64,000 nt of DNA from the NCBI GenBank assembly GCA_934167445.1, contig CAKPKJ010000001.1:62001-126000 (forward strand). Direction: 5' to 3'. Every line of letters begins with the position of its first letter. The stretch's first letter is position 1. Source of the DNA: an uncultured Clostridia bacterium. GTDB taxonomy: Bacteria > Bacillota > Clostridia > TANB77 > CAG-508. The position numbers were made by a program, and so were the translations under genes. The notes below the pieces were generated by a model, which had not been told where the DNA came from, searched no databases, and saw only the letters and a program-made list of their open reading frames with translations. Shown in pieces: positions 10,321 through 18,038 of the stretch.

Positions 10321-11503
10321 TTAATTTAGTTTTTTTAGCTCTTGTTGAATAAAATCATTTGATATAGAAGTATAAACATCATTTGTTATTGTACTACCTT
10401 CAATATGTCCAACTAGACTCTGTATTACTTTTGGGAAAAGTCCTTTTTCAACACATCTTGTTATAAAAGTGTGTCTTAATTTATGAGAATGTAAAGAAGA
10501 ACAGATATTATATTTTTCGTTTATTCTTTGTAGATAAGAAGTTATTTCACCAGGAGTAATATAAGTGTTTTTTTGATAATTCCAAAACAATAATCCGTTT
10601 ATATTAGCAGTTCTGTTTTTTAAAATATCTACTATTACCTTTTTTACGTTTGCACTCATAGGGAAGGTTCTTTTACCATTGTCAATACAGACTCTTTTTT
10701 TATAAGTCTTTGTATGTTCGCCAAGTATAATATTATAATTAAGATCTTGAGTTAATGTTCGATATACAGTTAAGGTATTATTTTTTAAATCTATACAGTC
10801 AATAGTTAGAGCTAATGTTTCTCCAATTCGCATTCCTGTGTATAATTGTAATAAAATAATATCTCTATATTTATGATTTCGTTCTTCATTATTCAAAATA
10901 TTAATAAGTTTAGTCTCTTCTTCTATTAATAATGCTTCTATTTTTTTATTTTCTTTTTTAGAAATTGGCTTTGTTAGTGTTTCGTCAAGCATGATATTGT
11001 AAGATAATTTTCTTCTGGAATAAGCAATTTGAAAAGTTTTATTGATAGCTGCCCAAATTTTATTAATTACTGAATTAGCATATTCTCTTATATTAGGTTT
11101 ACTTTTTTCTATGTCTTCCACGGTTATTTTTTGAATAGGTTTATTAACAAAATTTTCACAAGTCTTTTTTATTTGAACAACTGTCTCTAAGTCTCTTCTA
11201 TAAGACCTATCAGAAGTGATACCGTCTTTGTGTTTTTGTTCTACATATTTTTCTAGTATTGATATGAAAGTATCATTATATGTAGCAATATAGGTTCCTT
11301 GATTAATATCATTCATTGTCTTTGTAAATCTATCTTTAAATTCCTTTTTACCTTCATTTTTTCTTTGTGTCAAAGTTTTTCTTTTTCCTGTAGAAGGTTC
11401 TACATATTGTGCAACATATTTGTTTAATGCTTCACTAAAATATATTGTTCCGTTCTCCGTTTCCTCTTACTTTAACATTTTTGTTTTTTCTTTCATTTTT
11501 CAT
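10321..11503 (-). CDS. int: Phage tyrosine integrase, frame broken at CGG (C11452)
   Basis: Site-specific recombinase acting on tRNA-Leu. Catalytic residues are all visible (numbered for the 393-residue repaired product): Arg225 in TGMRIGE, His340/Arg343 in HKLRH, His366 in VGH, Tyr377 in NDVYTS. The start ATG at 11503 follows GGAGGT and reads 17 codons through Arg-Gly-Asn-Gly-Glu, then meets CGG and soon a stop. Skipping one C gives GGA-ACA-ATA-TAT, restoring the common arm-binding-domain motif RGNGEG(T/S)IY. Without the shift the first possible start is TTG 11373, which loses this domain. It is adjacent to attL. Confidence 0.9.
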
Positions 11504-11544
11504 AATAAAAATACCTCCAAATTTCTTTAATTTATTTTTAATAA

Positions 11545-11600
11545 ACTATTGAAAAGTGAAGGTATTATATATATAATAATAATCAATCACTTTCAATAGT
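11545..11600. repeat. Inverted repeat between int and the small RNA
   Basis: Arms 11545-11559 and 11587-11600 are complementary over 14 bp with one bulge. The left arm contains the -35 box of the plus-strand promoter and the right arm covers the predicted RNA start, so it may be an operator or the 5' hairpin of that RNA. Confidence 0.5.
11549..11577 (+). promoter_or_regulatory. Promoter of prophage small RNA 1
   Basis: TTGAAA (11549-11554), 17-bp spacer, TATAAT (11572-11577) on the strand opposite to int and immA. Predicted start is near 11584. Confidence 0.7.
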
Positions 11601-11657
11601 GGGGAAGGGAATAAATGTATCGGGTTGTGGTGATTTGATTACATCTATTCCTTTTTT
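11584..11657 (+). ncRNA. Predicted small RNA, antisense to the early leader
   Basis: A transcript of about 74 nt would run from the promoter above to an intrinsic terminator (stem 11605-11619 with 11640-11654, T run 11652-11657) with an unusually large 20-nt loop. The loop and adjoining stem contain TGTATCGGGTTGTGGT (11616-11631), perfectly complementary over 16 nt to 13918-13933, just ahead of the ribosome binding site of the second early gene. No reading frame is apparent. It resembles phage antisense regulators in design, but I know no family it matches. Confidence 0.6.
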
Positions 11658-11664
11658 ATTTATA

Positions 11665-12078
11665 TTAAACTAATATGCCATATTTTTCGACATAAAAGTT
11701 AATACATTCAATCATATATTTACAGTCTACATTAAAGTAGTCTGCTAACTCATACAAATTAAAACCTTGTGTGAGTTTTTCTTTTAATTTTTGAAGTGGA
11801 ACTAAAATAGAGTAAGCCCACTTCATTGCTCTATATTCACATTTTTTCTTTTGTATATTGTCAGAATCAAGATAATATAAAGCATTGCAATAATAATGTC
11901 CAAGTTCTTCAGCCAAAATTTCTTTTTCTTCAATGCTATTATTTATTTGTTTGCTGTCTAAAGCAATATAATAGTTATTATCGATTTCAAATATTCTAGC
12001 TTTAGTATTTGTCCAATTATAATTTAAAATGTCTATTTTTTCATTCTCAGCAATTTTATACATATCTAAAGTATTCAT
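11665..12078 (-). CDS. ImmA/IrrE-family metallopeptidase
   Basis: A 137-residue protein of the ImmA type, which cleaves phage or ICE repressors during induction. The zinc-site helix reads AEELGHYYCNAL (about 54-65), a variant of HExxH in which the first His position is Glu; many ImmA-like proteins have this form. The C-terminal half fits the family. It probably acts on the repressor at 13155-13559. Confidence 0.75.
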   Translation of the reverse strand: MNTLDMYKIAENEKIDILNYNWTNTKARIFEIDNNYYIALDSKQINNSIEEKEILAEELGHYYCNALYYLDSDNIQKKKCEYRAMKWAYSILVPLQKLKEKLTQGFNLYELADYFNVDCKYMIECINFYVEKYGILV

Positions 12079-12204
12079 GTTATCCTCCGTAAAAGATTAT
12101 ATTACAATGTGATAGTAAAAATAGTCTTTATTATATTTATTTTTCTATGTTAATTATATTTTGAATAAAATGCAATTAAATTGCATAAATTAATAATATA
12201 ATTG

Positions 12205-12233
12205 TTGACAATCATTCTTGAAAATGTTACAAT
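12205..12233 (+). promoter_or_regulatory. Strong promoter of prophage small RNA 2
   Basis: TTGACA (12205-12210), 17-bp spacer, TACAAT (12228-12233), on the plus strand between two minus-strand genes. Start predicted near 12240. Confidence 0.75.
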
Positions 12234-12239
12234 TATTGT

Positions 12240-12355
12240 ACCAGAAGGGAAAAACCCTTTGTTCGGTGTACAAGTAAGGTTAGATTGAAAAATTAAGTGT
12301 ATTTTTAAATACACCTACTTACTTGGGAAAGAGCCATTCAGAAGGCTCTTTTTTT
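12240..12355 (+). ncRNA. Predicted structured small RNA in the lysogeny module
   Basis: About 115 nt from the promoter to a terminator (stem 12328-12335 with 12344-12351, T run to 12355). Internal helices: AAGGG/CCCTT hairpin near 12245-12260; CAAGTAAG (12271-12278) with CTTACTTG (12318-12325), enclosing a GTGTATTT/AAATACAC hairpin (12297-12304 with 12307-12314). No reading frame is evident. It ends at the last bases of the DUF3800 gene, transcribed towards it. Function unknown. Confidence 0.6.
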
Positions 12356-13154
12356 ATGGCAAGTATATAGAAGTATTTAAAAAATTTGTTCTTTTTCTAT
12401 AAGTTGCAAAATCATTGTTTTGTAAATAATTATAGTATGCATGTCTAACTTCTCCAACTAATAAATCTGCTGCTTGAACAGGATAATTATAGTATGAATT
12501 TTTATATTTTACTTTTACTATAACGGAAGATAGTATTGGCGGAAAACTAATTCCATAATCATAATTCATAATACCAAATTGCAATTCTTCTTTTATAGAA
12601 CTCTCTAAGTCATAGTAACCATTGGAAACGGTAGATTGTTCGTCTAAATTAAGAATTAATCTTACTGGTTGTTGACTATTTATTCTATTTTGTGAGATTA
12701 AATTTTCAATAATCTTTTTTACTTCACGTTTTATAATGTAATCTTTAAACCTACCTTTTGAAGCCTTACTATCAAAAATATAATCTTTAATTTTATAGTT
12801 AGAAACCACAGCAACAGAGGTATCATATTTTTTTATAAAATTTAACAATCTTCTTCTATCTTGGGGTTTCAACATATTTGATTTTAATTCAGGACAATTA
12901 TAAATACAAGTTTGATAATTGTGTGATGTACAATATTTTTTGTTCAATGAATCATCTTTTAAAAAATTTTTACAATATTTTGGTTTTATTAAATCCACTA
13001 AGGCTTTATATTGTCTCGAAAAGTTTTCTTGTTCTTTTAAAGAGAGAAAAAATACGCCACCATAAACAAAAACCAATTCGTTAGGTTCGCCCTGGACTAA
13101 TCTGCCAGAATCGTCCATATTGATATATATAATTTGTTCATAATTTTCTTCCAT
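12354..13154 (-). CDS. DUF3800 protein
   Basis: A 266-residue protein. N-terminal YINMDDSGR (about 10-18) corresponds to the acidic first strand of DUF3800, and QAADLLVGEVRHAYY near residues 225-240 is its C-terminal signature. The family is predicted to have an RNase H-like fold, and members are often found in phage and defence loci. The middle contains several cysteines (about 60-90). It lies between immA and the repressor, a common place for superinfection-exclusion or abortive-infection genes; that role is inference. Confidence 0.75.
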   Translation of the reverse strand: MEENYEQIIYINMDDSGRLVQGEPNELVFVYGGVFFLSLKEQENFSRQYKALVDLIKPKYCKNFLKDDSLNKKYCTSHNYQTCIYNCPELKSNMLKPQDRRRLLNFIKKYDTSVAVVSNYKIKDYIFDSKASKGRFKDYIIKREVKKIIENLISQNRINSQQPVRLILNLDEQSTVSNGYYDLESSIKEELQFGIMNYDYGISFPPILSSVIVKVKYKNSYYNYPVQAADLLVGEVRHAYYNYLQNNDFATYRKRTNFLNTSIYLP

Positions 13155-13559
13155 TTATTTTCCCCCATTTTTCTTTTTGTTCTTAATAAACTCAACAAAT
13201 CTGTTTATTTCTTCAATTTCATCTTCATCAAGGCCTTCTGTATTAATGCCGTTATGATTAGCATAACGAAAATCATTGCTACTACTATTACTAAATTGTT
13301 TTTTATATTCATTTTCATCTAAATAAATTGTTTGATTATCATTTAATAATTTTAATAAATAGTCTAAATCCATATGCATTGCTTGAGCTAATAGCTTTAA
13401 AGTTTCTATACTTGGATTGATAGGTTTGTTAGTTGTTGGATTTACATTTTTTTCTAGCATATGAATATAGCTTCGACTAGAGCCAATTAAATCAGCAAAA
13501 TCTTGTAAAGACAACTGATGTTGTGTTCTATATTGTTTTATAATATCTCCTAAAAGCAT
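13155..13559 (-). CDS. Phage repressor, XRE family
   Basis: A 134-residue CI-like repressor. The helix-turn-helix (about 18-40, SLQDFADLIGSSRSYIHMLE) is followed by an acidic C-terminal domain, no peptidase domain. It starts at ATG 13559 after AGGAGGT and faces the early operon across a shared operator region. It should keep the lytic promoter off and be the target of the ImmA-like protein. It ends one base before the DUF3800 gene, so the two are cotranscribed. Confidence 0.85.
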   Translation of the reverse strand: MLLGDIIKQYRTQHQLSLQDFADLIGSSRSYIHMLEKNVNPTTNKPINPSIETLKLLAQAMHMDLDYLLKLLNDNQTIYLDENEYKKQFSNSSSNDFRYANHNGINTEGLDEDEIEEINRFVEFIKNKKKNGGK

Positions 13560-13583
13560 TACGAGCTACCTCCTTCAAGCAAT

Positions 13584-13670
13584 ATTGTACAATAAATTTT
13601 ACAAAAAAGCAATATTTTTATTAATTTTTTGTAAAATATACTTGACAACGAAAAAAATAGGTGATAATAT
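13584..13670. promoter_or_regulatory. Divergent lysogeny/lytic promoters and operator
   Basis: Leftward promoter, read on the minus strand: TTGCTT (13607-13612), 17 bp, TACAAT (13584-13589). Rightward promoter: TTGACA (13642-13647), 17 bp, TAATAT (13665-13670). Between them lies an inverted repeat ATTTTACAAAAAA/TTTTTTGTAAAAT (about 13597-13639), the likely repressor operator. Confidence 0.7.
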
Positions 13671-13699
13671 ATGTACAGTAAATAGAACGGAGGTGCAAA

Positions 13700-13918
13700 A
13701 TGAAAAATAAAGTAAAATACTATAGGGAAATGAAAGGCATATCTCAGGAAGAATTAGCCGAAAAATCAGGTGTTTCAAGAACTACAATTTCAGGGTTTGA
13801 AAATGAAACAATAAAAGTTACAACAAATTCAACAATGGATAAAGTTGCAAAAGCACTTGGTGTTAGTACAGTAGAACTTTTTTATACCTCTAGTGTTCAG
13901 CAAATAGAACAAAAATAA
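13700..13918 (+). CDS. Cro-like HTH regulator
   Basis: A 72-residue XRE-family protein, first gene of the lytic operon. The helix-turn-helix lies at about 14-36 (ISQEELAEKSGVSRTTISGF). It starts at ATG 13700 behind ACGGAGG. Position and size fit a Cro or antirepressor role. Confidence 0.8.
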   Translation: MKNKVKYYREMKGISQEELAEKSGVSRTTISGFENETIKVTTNSTMDKVAKALGVSTVELFYTSSVQQIEQK

Positions 13919-13933
13919 CCACAACCCGATACA
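13918..13933 (+). promoter_or_regulatory. Predicted pairing site for small RNA 1
   Basis: ACCACAACCCGATACA starts at the last base of the cro stop codon and ends about 10 nt before the Shine-Dalgarno of the next gene. It is the exact complement of the loop region of the RNA at 11584-11657. GC-rich 16-mers are rare in this sequence, so the match is unlikely to be chance. Confidence 0.55.
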
Positions 13934-13954
13934 AAAAAGAAAGAAGGTGAAAAT

Positions 13955-14188
13955 ATGGAAGAAATATTAAAAGCAATCAATTCAAATTTAGAAATATTAG
14001 TAAATGAAAAAGAACATAACAATGATTTTGAATTATTAACAGCAGAGCAAATTGCAAATGAAACAGGAATAGCAGTAAATAGAGTAAGGAAGCTTTTTAA
14101 CAATAAAGATTTAGCAGTTCAAACATATGCAAAGCCACGATTAGTAACAAGAAAAGCTTGGAATGAATTTATAAGTGAAAGAAGGTAA
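13955..14188 (+). CDS. Small HTH protein, possibly excisionase-like
   Basis: A 77-residue protein. Residues about 30-75 fit a MerR/excisionase-type winged helix (LLTAEQIANETGIAVNRVRK, then a wing with Arg and Trp). The start follows GAAGGTG. It could be an excisionase or an early regulator. Its leader carries the predicted antisense target. Confidence 0.6.
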   Translation: MEEILKAINSNLEILVNEKEHNNDFELLTAEQIANETGIAVNRVRKLFNNKDLAVQTYAKPRLVTRKAWNEFISERR

Positions 14189-14193
14189 AACAA

Positions 14194-14334
14194 ATGAAAA
14201 GAACATGGAAGAATTTTAGATTAGATCCAAATAAGGTATATGCATTTATAGGAAAAGCAACAGTAGTAATTTTAGCCAATATGGGAATGTCAGCAATGTT
14301 AGTATATGGATTCTTACAAAATACAATATATTAG
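14194..14334 (+). CDS. Small membrane protein
   Basis: A 46-residue ORF with one hydrophobic helix (about 21-42). It begins 5 bases after the preceding stop and is followed immediately by AGGAGG for the next gene. Unknown function. Confidence 0.5.
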   Translation: MKRTWKNFRLDPNKVYAFIGKATVVILANMGMSAMLVYGFLQNTIY

Positions 14335-14343
14335 GAGGAAAGT

Positions 14344-14463
14344 ATGAAGGATTTAGAAAAAGAAAAACAGGAAGAGAAAGAAGAAAAAAGAAGATTTTAT
14401 CTTTCCCTAATAAGTTTAGCATTAGCAATTGCAGCATTAATAGTCAATTTATACTTTAAGTAA
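14344..14463 (+). CDS. Small single-span membrane protein
   Basis: A 39-residue ORF with a very charged N-terminal half (Glu/Lys/Arg) and one C-terminal hydrophobic helix (about 22-38). Strong ribosome binding site AGGAGG at 14334-14339. Unknown function. Confidence 0.5.
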   Translation: MKDLEKEKQEEKEEKRRFYLSLISLALAIAALIVNLYFK

Positions 14464-14506
14464 AGCAAAAATATATGTAAATTTTACAAGAAAGGAGCCG
14501 AGAAAG

Positions 14507-14785
14507 ATGTTTAAAAAAACAAAAGAATTACAAAGTTTAGTAAATGCAAGCAGAAATGCATTAAAAGAAGCAGAAAGCAAAATAGAAAGATTAGAAATGA
14601 GTCAAAAAGATTTAAGGTCAGAAATAGAAGATGAACATTTAGAAAATTATAAACATCATAGAAAATTGCTAGAAATAGAAAAACTTTTACAAGAACAAGA
14701 CTATAATAGCATAGAAAATTTAAAGAACAAAATAAGAACTATACTAAACAAAAAAGAACTAGTAGACCTACTAAAATCAAACTAG
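14507..14785 (+). CDS. Early coiled-coil protein
   Basis: A 92-residue protein, almost entirely a predicted coiled coil (residues 5-70), no membrane segment. Start ATG 14507 follows AAGGAG. Unknown phage early protein. Confidence 0.55.
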   Translation: MFKKTKELQSLVNASRNALKEAESKIERLEMSQKDLRSEIEDEHLENYKHHRKLLEIEKLLQEQDYNSIENLKNKIRTILNKKELVDLLKSN

Positions 14786-14858
14786 TTCAGAGACACTTAA
14801 ATATATGAATCTATTGATATTATAACATTTTAAGTAATAGAAATCAAGAGGCACAAAA

Positions 14859-15280
14859 ATGATTGTAAAAGATTTAAGTACAAGTTTTTATCCATGCCCA
14901 AAGCGGACAAAACAATTTAACAATAAATAATAAAGCAAAAAGAAATACTACTAAAGTAAATCACAAGAAGCGGAACAAATGAAGTAGTAACAGACTTTTG
15001 CATTATGCCTAGAAGCACAAAATACAGTATAAGAAGAACTAAAAAATATTGTGAAAGGCATGAAGTATATTATTCAAGAGCATATAGAAATAAAAGTATA
15101 AAAGATGGACTAATAATATTTTTAACAGAAGAAGATCATAGAGGCACCAAGGGAGTTCATGGAAAAAATGGGGACAAATTAAATAGATATTTGAAAAAGA
15201 TAGCGCAAAAGGCATGGATAAATTATTATCACAAAACAAAAGAAGATTTTATACAAAGATATGGAAAAAGTTATATTTAG
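14859..15280 (+). CDS. Early phage HNH-like protein with two CGG frame breaks
   Basis: Read from ATG 14859, the frame meets CGG after 15 codons (C14904). Skipping that C gives 22 open codons to a second CGG (C14971); skipping that C joins the 91-residue open frame that otherwise starts at ATG 15005. The joined product has 139 residues. The C-terminal part (about 50-139), with Cys, His and a GVHG motif, resembles a phage family of degenerate HNH-type proteins; the cysteine of the Cys-Ile-Met-Pro segment lies upstream of ATG 15005 and is gained only in the joined reading. Both restored codons are GGA after AAG. Function uncertain. Confidence 0.6.
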
Positions 15281-15290
15281 GAGGCACAAT

Positions 15291-16100
15291 ATGGAAAAAC
15301 CAAATTACTATTCAATAATACCAGCTAAAGTAAGATATGATAAAGATTTAATGGCAAACGCAAAATTACTATATGGAGAAATTACAGCTTTATGTAATGA
15401 CAAAGGCATTTGCTGGGCTAGAAATGAGTATTTTGCGGATTTATATGATGTTAGCAAAGAAACAATATCACGTTGGATAAGTCAATTAAATAATAAAAAA
15501 TATATAAAAATAAAAATGTTTTATAAAAAAGGCAGTAAAGAGATAGATAAAAGGATAATATCTATTCGACAATACCCTATTGACGAAAACGTCAATACCT
15601 ATTGTCAAGAAAATCAAAGTAATAACCTATTGATAAAAACGTCAATACCCTATCCACAAAAAAATCAAGAGGGTATTGATGAAAACATCAAAGAGAATAT
15701 TACAAGTATTAATAATAAAGAAAAAGAAGAAAGGAATTTTCAAAAAGAACTAAAAGATGTTACTGAGTTCTATGAAAATAACATAACGTTAATAACAGCA
15801 TTTGTTTCAGAAGATATAGAAAAATATTTAAAATCAGGACTGTATTCAGACTTAATTATTGAAGCAATGAAAGAAGCGGTTTCTAGAAATAAAAGAAATT
15901 GGAAATATGTTACTGGAATATTAAATGATTGCATAAATAACAAAGTATATACAGCAAAACAATTTAAAATCAAACAAGAAGAGTTTAAATCTAATAAAAC
16001 AATACATAAAAACAGCAAAACAAAGGAAAAAATAGAATACGATGAAGTTGATTTTACTAACGAAGAAGAATACAAAGAAAAAATACTAGGGAAAGGATAA
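15291..16100 (+). CDS. Phage replication initiator, HTH plus DnaD-like
   Basis: A 269-residue protein. The N-terminus (about 5-85) is a winged-helix of the phage replication type, with DVSKETISRWISQL as recognition region. The C-terminal part (about 150-225) fits a DnaD/DnaB_2 helicase-loading domain. Start ATG 15291 follows GGAGG at 15280. Between the domains the DNA carries three palindromic iterons, so origin and initiator appear to coincide. The helicase gene follows by 3 bp. Confidence 0.75.
   Translation: MEKPNYYSIIPAKVRYDKDLMANAKLLYGEITALCNDKGICWARNEYFADLYDVSKETISRWISQLNNKKYIKIKMFYKKGSKEIDKRIISIRQYPIDENVNTYCQENQSNNLLIKTSIPYPQKNQEGIDENIKENITSINNKEKEERNFQKELKDVTEFYENNITLITAFVSEDIEKYLKSGLYSDLIIEAMKEAVSRNKRNWKYVTGILNDCINNKVYTAKQFKIKQEEFKSNKTIHKNSKTKEKIEYDEVDFTNEEEYKEKILGKG
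15578..15693. repeat. Three palindromic iterons, putative phage origin
   Basis: Copies of TATTGACGAAAACGTCAATA at 15578-15597 (perfect 8-bp arms), 15628-15647 and 15674-15693 (diverged), 50 and 46 bp apart, inside the initiator gene. This is the placement of lambda-type origins. Confidence 0.6.
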
Positions 16101-16103
16101 AAC

Positions 16104-17351
16104 ATGTATGATGAAGATATAGAAAAAACAGTGCTTTATTACTTGATTTTTGAAAAAGAAGCAATTGTTGTAGATGAAGAAGATTTCTTTTTACCGAAGC
16201 ATAAACAAATAATTAACGCAATATTAGAACTACAAAATAAAAAAGAAGAAATCAATATTTTAAGCATAAAAGATAAAATAGAAGGTAAAGACATAGATAT
16301 TTTAAAATATATAAGTAATATAGCTGAGTGTAGATATGGCAGTTCAATACAATATGCTTATAGAGAATTAAAGAGATTAAGCAAAAAAAGAAAGTTAATA
16401 AAGCTAAGCAATGAGATAAAAGAAAATGCAGAAAATGAAAGAGAAACAGAAATATACATAGAAAAAGTAATTAAACAGCTTAATGACATAAATCAAGAGA
16501 CAGAAAAGGAGAAGACGTTTTTAGATATAGTTTGCGAAACATCAGATATAATTGAAAAAAAGAGAATACAGGGAACAAAATATGATTATAAATATTTCAC
16601 AGGAATATTTGATTTAGATAAAACCACAAATGGTTTACATGAAGAAGAACTAACGATAATTGGAGCTAGACCAGGTGTAGGAAAAACAACATTTGCATTA
16701 CAAATTGCACAGCATATAGCAGAAAAAGGAACCGTGGTAGGAATAGTTAGTTTAGAAATGTCAGAAACTCAAATAGTACAAAAACTAATATCTAAAGTTT
16801 CAAATATAGATAGCAATAAGCTAAGAACAGGAAATTTAAATCAATTAGAACAAGAAAAGGTGGCAATGGCAGAAGGAAAAATATCAGATTTACCATTTTT
16901 TATAAATACGAGAATTAGGAACATACAAGAAATAGAAAATTATGCAAGAAGATTAAAAAACAAAAACAATCTAGGATTACTAGTAATTGACTATATTCAA
17001 TTAGTGAAAAGTAAAAATAAGTTTAACAGTAGAGAACAAGAAGTCGCAGAAATATCAAGAACATTAAAATTATTAAGTTTAGAGTTAAAAATTCCGGTCA
17101 TAGGGCTATGCCAATTAAACAGAAATGCAGCGAAAACTGAACCAACTTTGGCAGATCTAAGAGAAAGTGGGGCAATTGAACAAGATGCTGATAACGTTAT
17201 TTTTATATATAAAGAAAATGATAATGAAGAAGAAAAAACAGTAGAAAATGTAGTAGTAGATTTGCAAAAGCAAAGAGCGGGAGGACTAACAAAAGTAATG
17301 CTTAGATTCGATAAAAAAGTAAGCGAATTTAGGAATTTGGTCAGGAGGTAA
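16104..17351 (+). CDS. Replicative DNA helicase, DnaB family
   Basis: A 415-residue hexameric helicase. N-terminal DnaB domain (1-110), then a RecA-like core with Walker A GARPGVGKTT (about 187-196), Walker B-type LLVIDYIQL (about 292-300) and the DnaB SGAIEQDAD motif. It works with the initiator upstream. All motifs are intact and no CGG codon is present. Confidence 0.9.
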   Translation: MYDEDIEKTVLYYLIFEKEAIVVDEEDFFLPKHKQIINAILELQNKKEEINILSIKDKIEGKDIDILKYISNIAECRYGSSIQYAYRELKRLSKKRKLIKLSNEIKENAENERETEIYIEKVIKQLNDINQETEKEKTFLDIVCETSDIIEKKRIQGTKYDYKYFTGIFDLDKTTNGLHEEELTIIGARPGVGKTTFALQIAQHIAEKGTVVGIVSLEMSETQIVQKLISKVSNIDSNKLRTGNLNQLEQEKVAMAEGKISDLPFFINTRIRNIQEIENYARRLKNKNNLGLLVIDYIQLVKSKNKFNSREQEVAEISRTLKLLSLELKIPVIGLCQLNRNAAKTEPTLADLRESGAIEQDADNVIFIYKENDNEEEKTVENVVVDLQKQRAGGLTKVMLRFDKKVSEFRNLVRR

Positions 17352-17354
17352 CAT

Positions 17355-17475
17355 ATGAAAAAAGTTATAAATGAAGAAGATATAAGAAAATCAAATGATT
17401 TAGAAAGATGCAGATTATTAATTGCAATAATAAAACGGACAAGCAGTATATACACAAGATATAAAAACTCATTAA
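17355..17475 (+). CDS. Small early protein with an in-frame CGG
   Basis: From ATG 17355 the zero frame contains CGG at 17436 (codon 28) and stops at 17493-17495, inside the next gene. If the C is skipped (AAA-GGA-CAA) the frame ends at TAA 17473-17475, directly before the AAGGAGGAG of the next gene. Both are possible; the second gives a tidier gene border. No family recognised. Confidence 0.4.
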
Positions 17476-17487
17476 AAGGAGGAGTTT

Positions 17488-17793
17488 ATGAATAATATAA
17501 CAAGAGAAACAAGAAAAGAAAGTTTTGGAAAAATACAATTAAAAAGGAAATGTAAACTAATATATGAACAGCTAGGAAGCGGAGAATATACAGCAAGAGA
17601 ATTAGCAATAAAAATGTACAATACAACTGATGAAAATGGAAATAGATTACTAAGAACCGCAGAAAGACAAGAAACAGCTCCGAGGTTAACAGAATTAGTA
17701 AAATTGGGGCTAGTTGAAACAGAAACCAAAAAATATGATGAAGTAAGTGGCTGCAATGTAGCGGTTTATAAAAGAAAGGAACGGAACAAATGA
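17488..17793 (+). CDS. Winged-helix early protein
   Basis: A 101-residue protein with a MarR/phage-type winged-helix appearance (ARELAIKMYN, then a wing with PRLTELVKLGLVE). CGG occurs at 17782 (codon 99), two codons before the stop; a skip there would give a slightly longer tail ending near 17804. It overlaps the next gene by ATGA. Probably a DNA-binding early regulator. Confidence 0.5.
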   Translation: MNNITRETRKESFGKIQLKRKCKLIYEQLGSGEYTARELAIKMYNTTDENGNRLLRTAERQETAPRLTELVKLGLVETETKKYDEVSGCNVAVYKRKERNK

Positions 17794-18038
17794 AAGAGTA
17801 TAAAAGAGCTATTATATTTATAAGTATTGCATATTTAGTAGGAATAATATTAGGAACAATACTAGGAATGAAAATAGTATATGACAAAGATAAAGAATTA
17901 ATAAATAATCAATATATAGAATTAGATAATTCAAGAGAAGTAATAGATAAGTTAACACAAGAAAATAACAAACTAGAAACAATATTAAATAATTATACAA
18001 TAGAGGAGAGAAAGGAAGGTAATTCATATGAACAATAA
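17790..18038 (+). CDS. Single-span membrane protein
   Basis: An 82-residue protein with one N-terminal membrane helix (about 7-28) and a polar, coiled-coil C-terminus (32-75). Translationally coupled on both sides. Unknown. Confidence 0.5.
   Translation: MKEYKRAIIFISIAYLVGIILGTILGMKIVYDKDKELINNQYIELDNSREVIDKLTQENNKLETILNNYTIEERKEGNSYEQ

Noticed and set aside
10321..11373. Integrase starting at TTG 11373
   Set aside because: No ribosome binding site and it loses the arm-binding domain that is encoded upstream in the other frame with a proper start at 11503.
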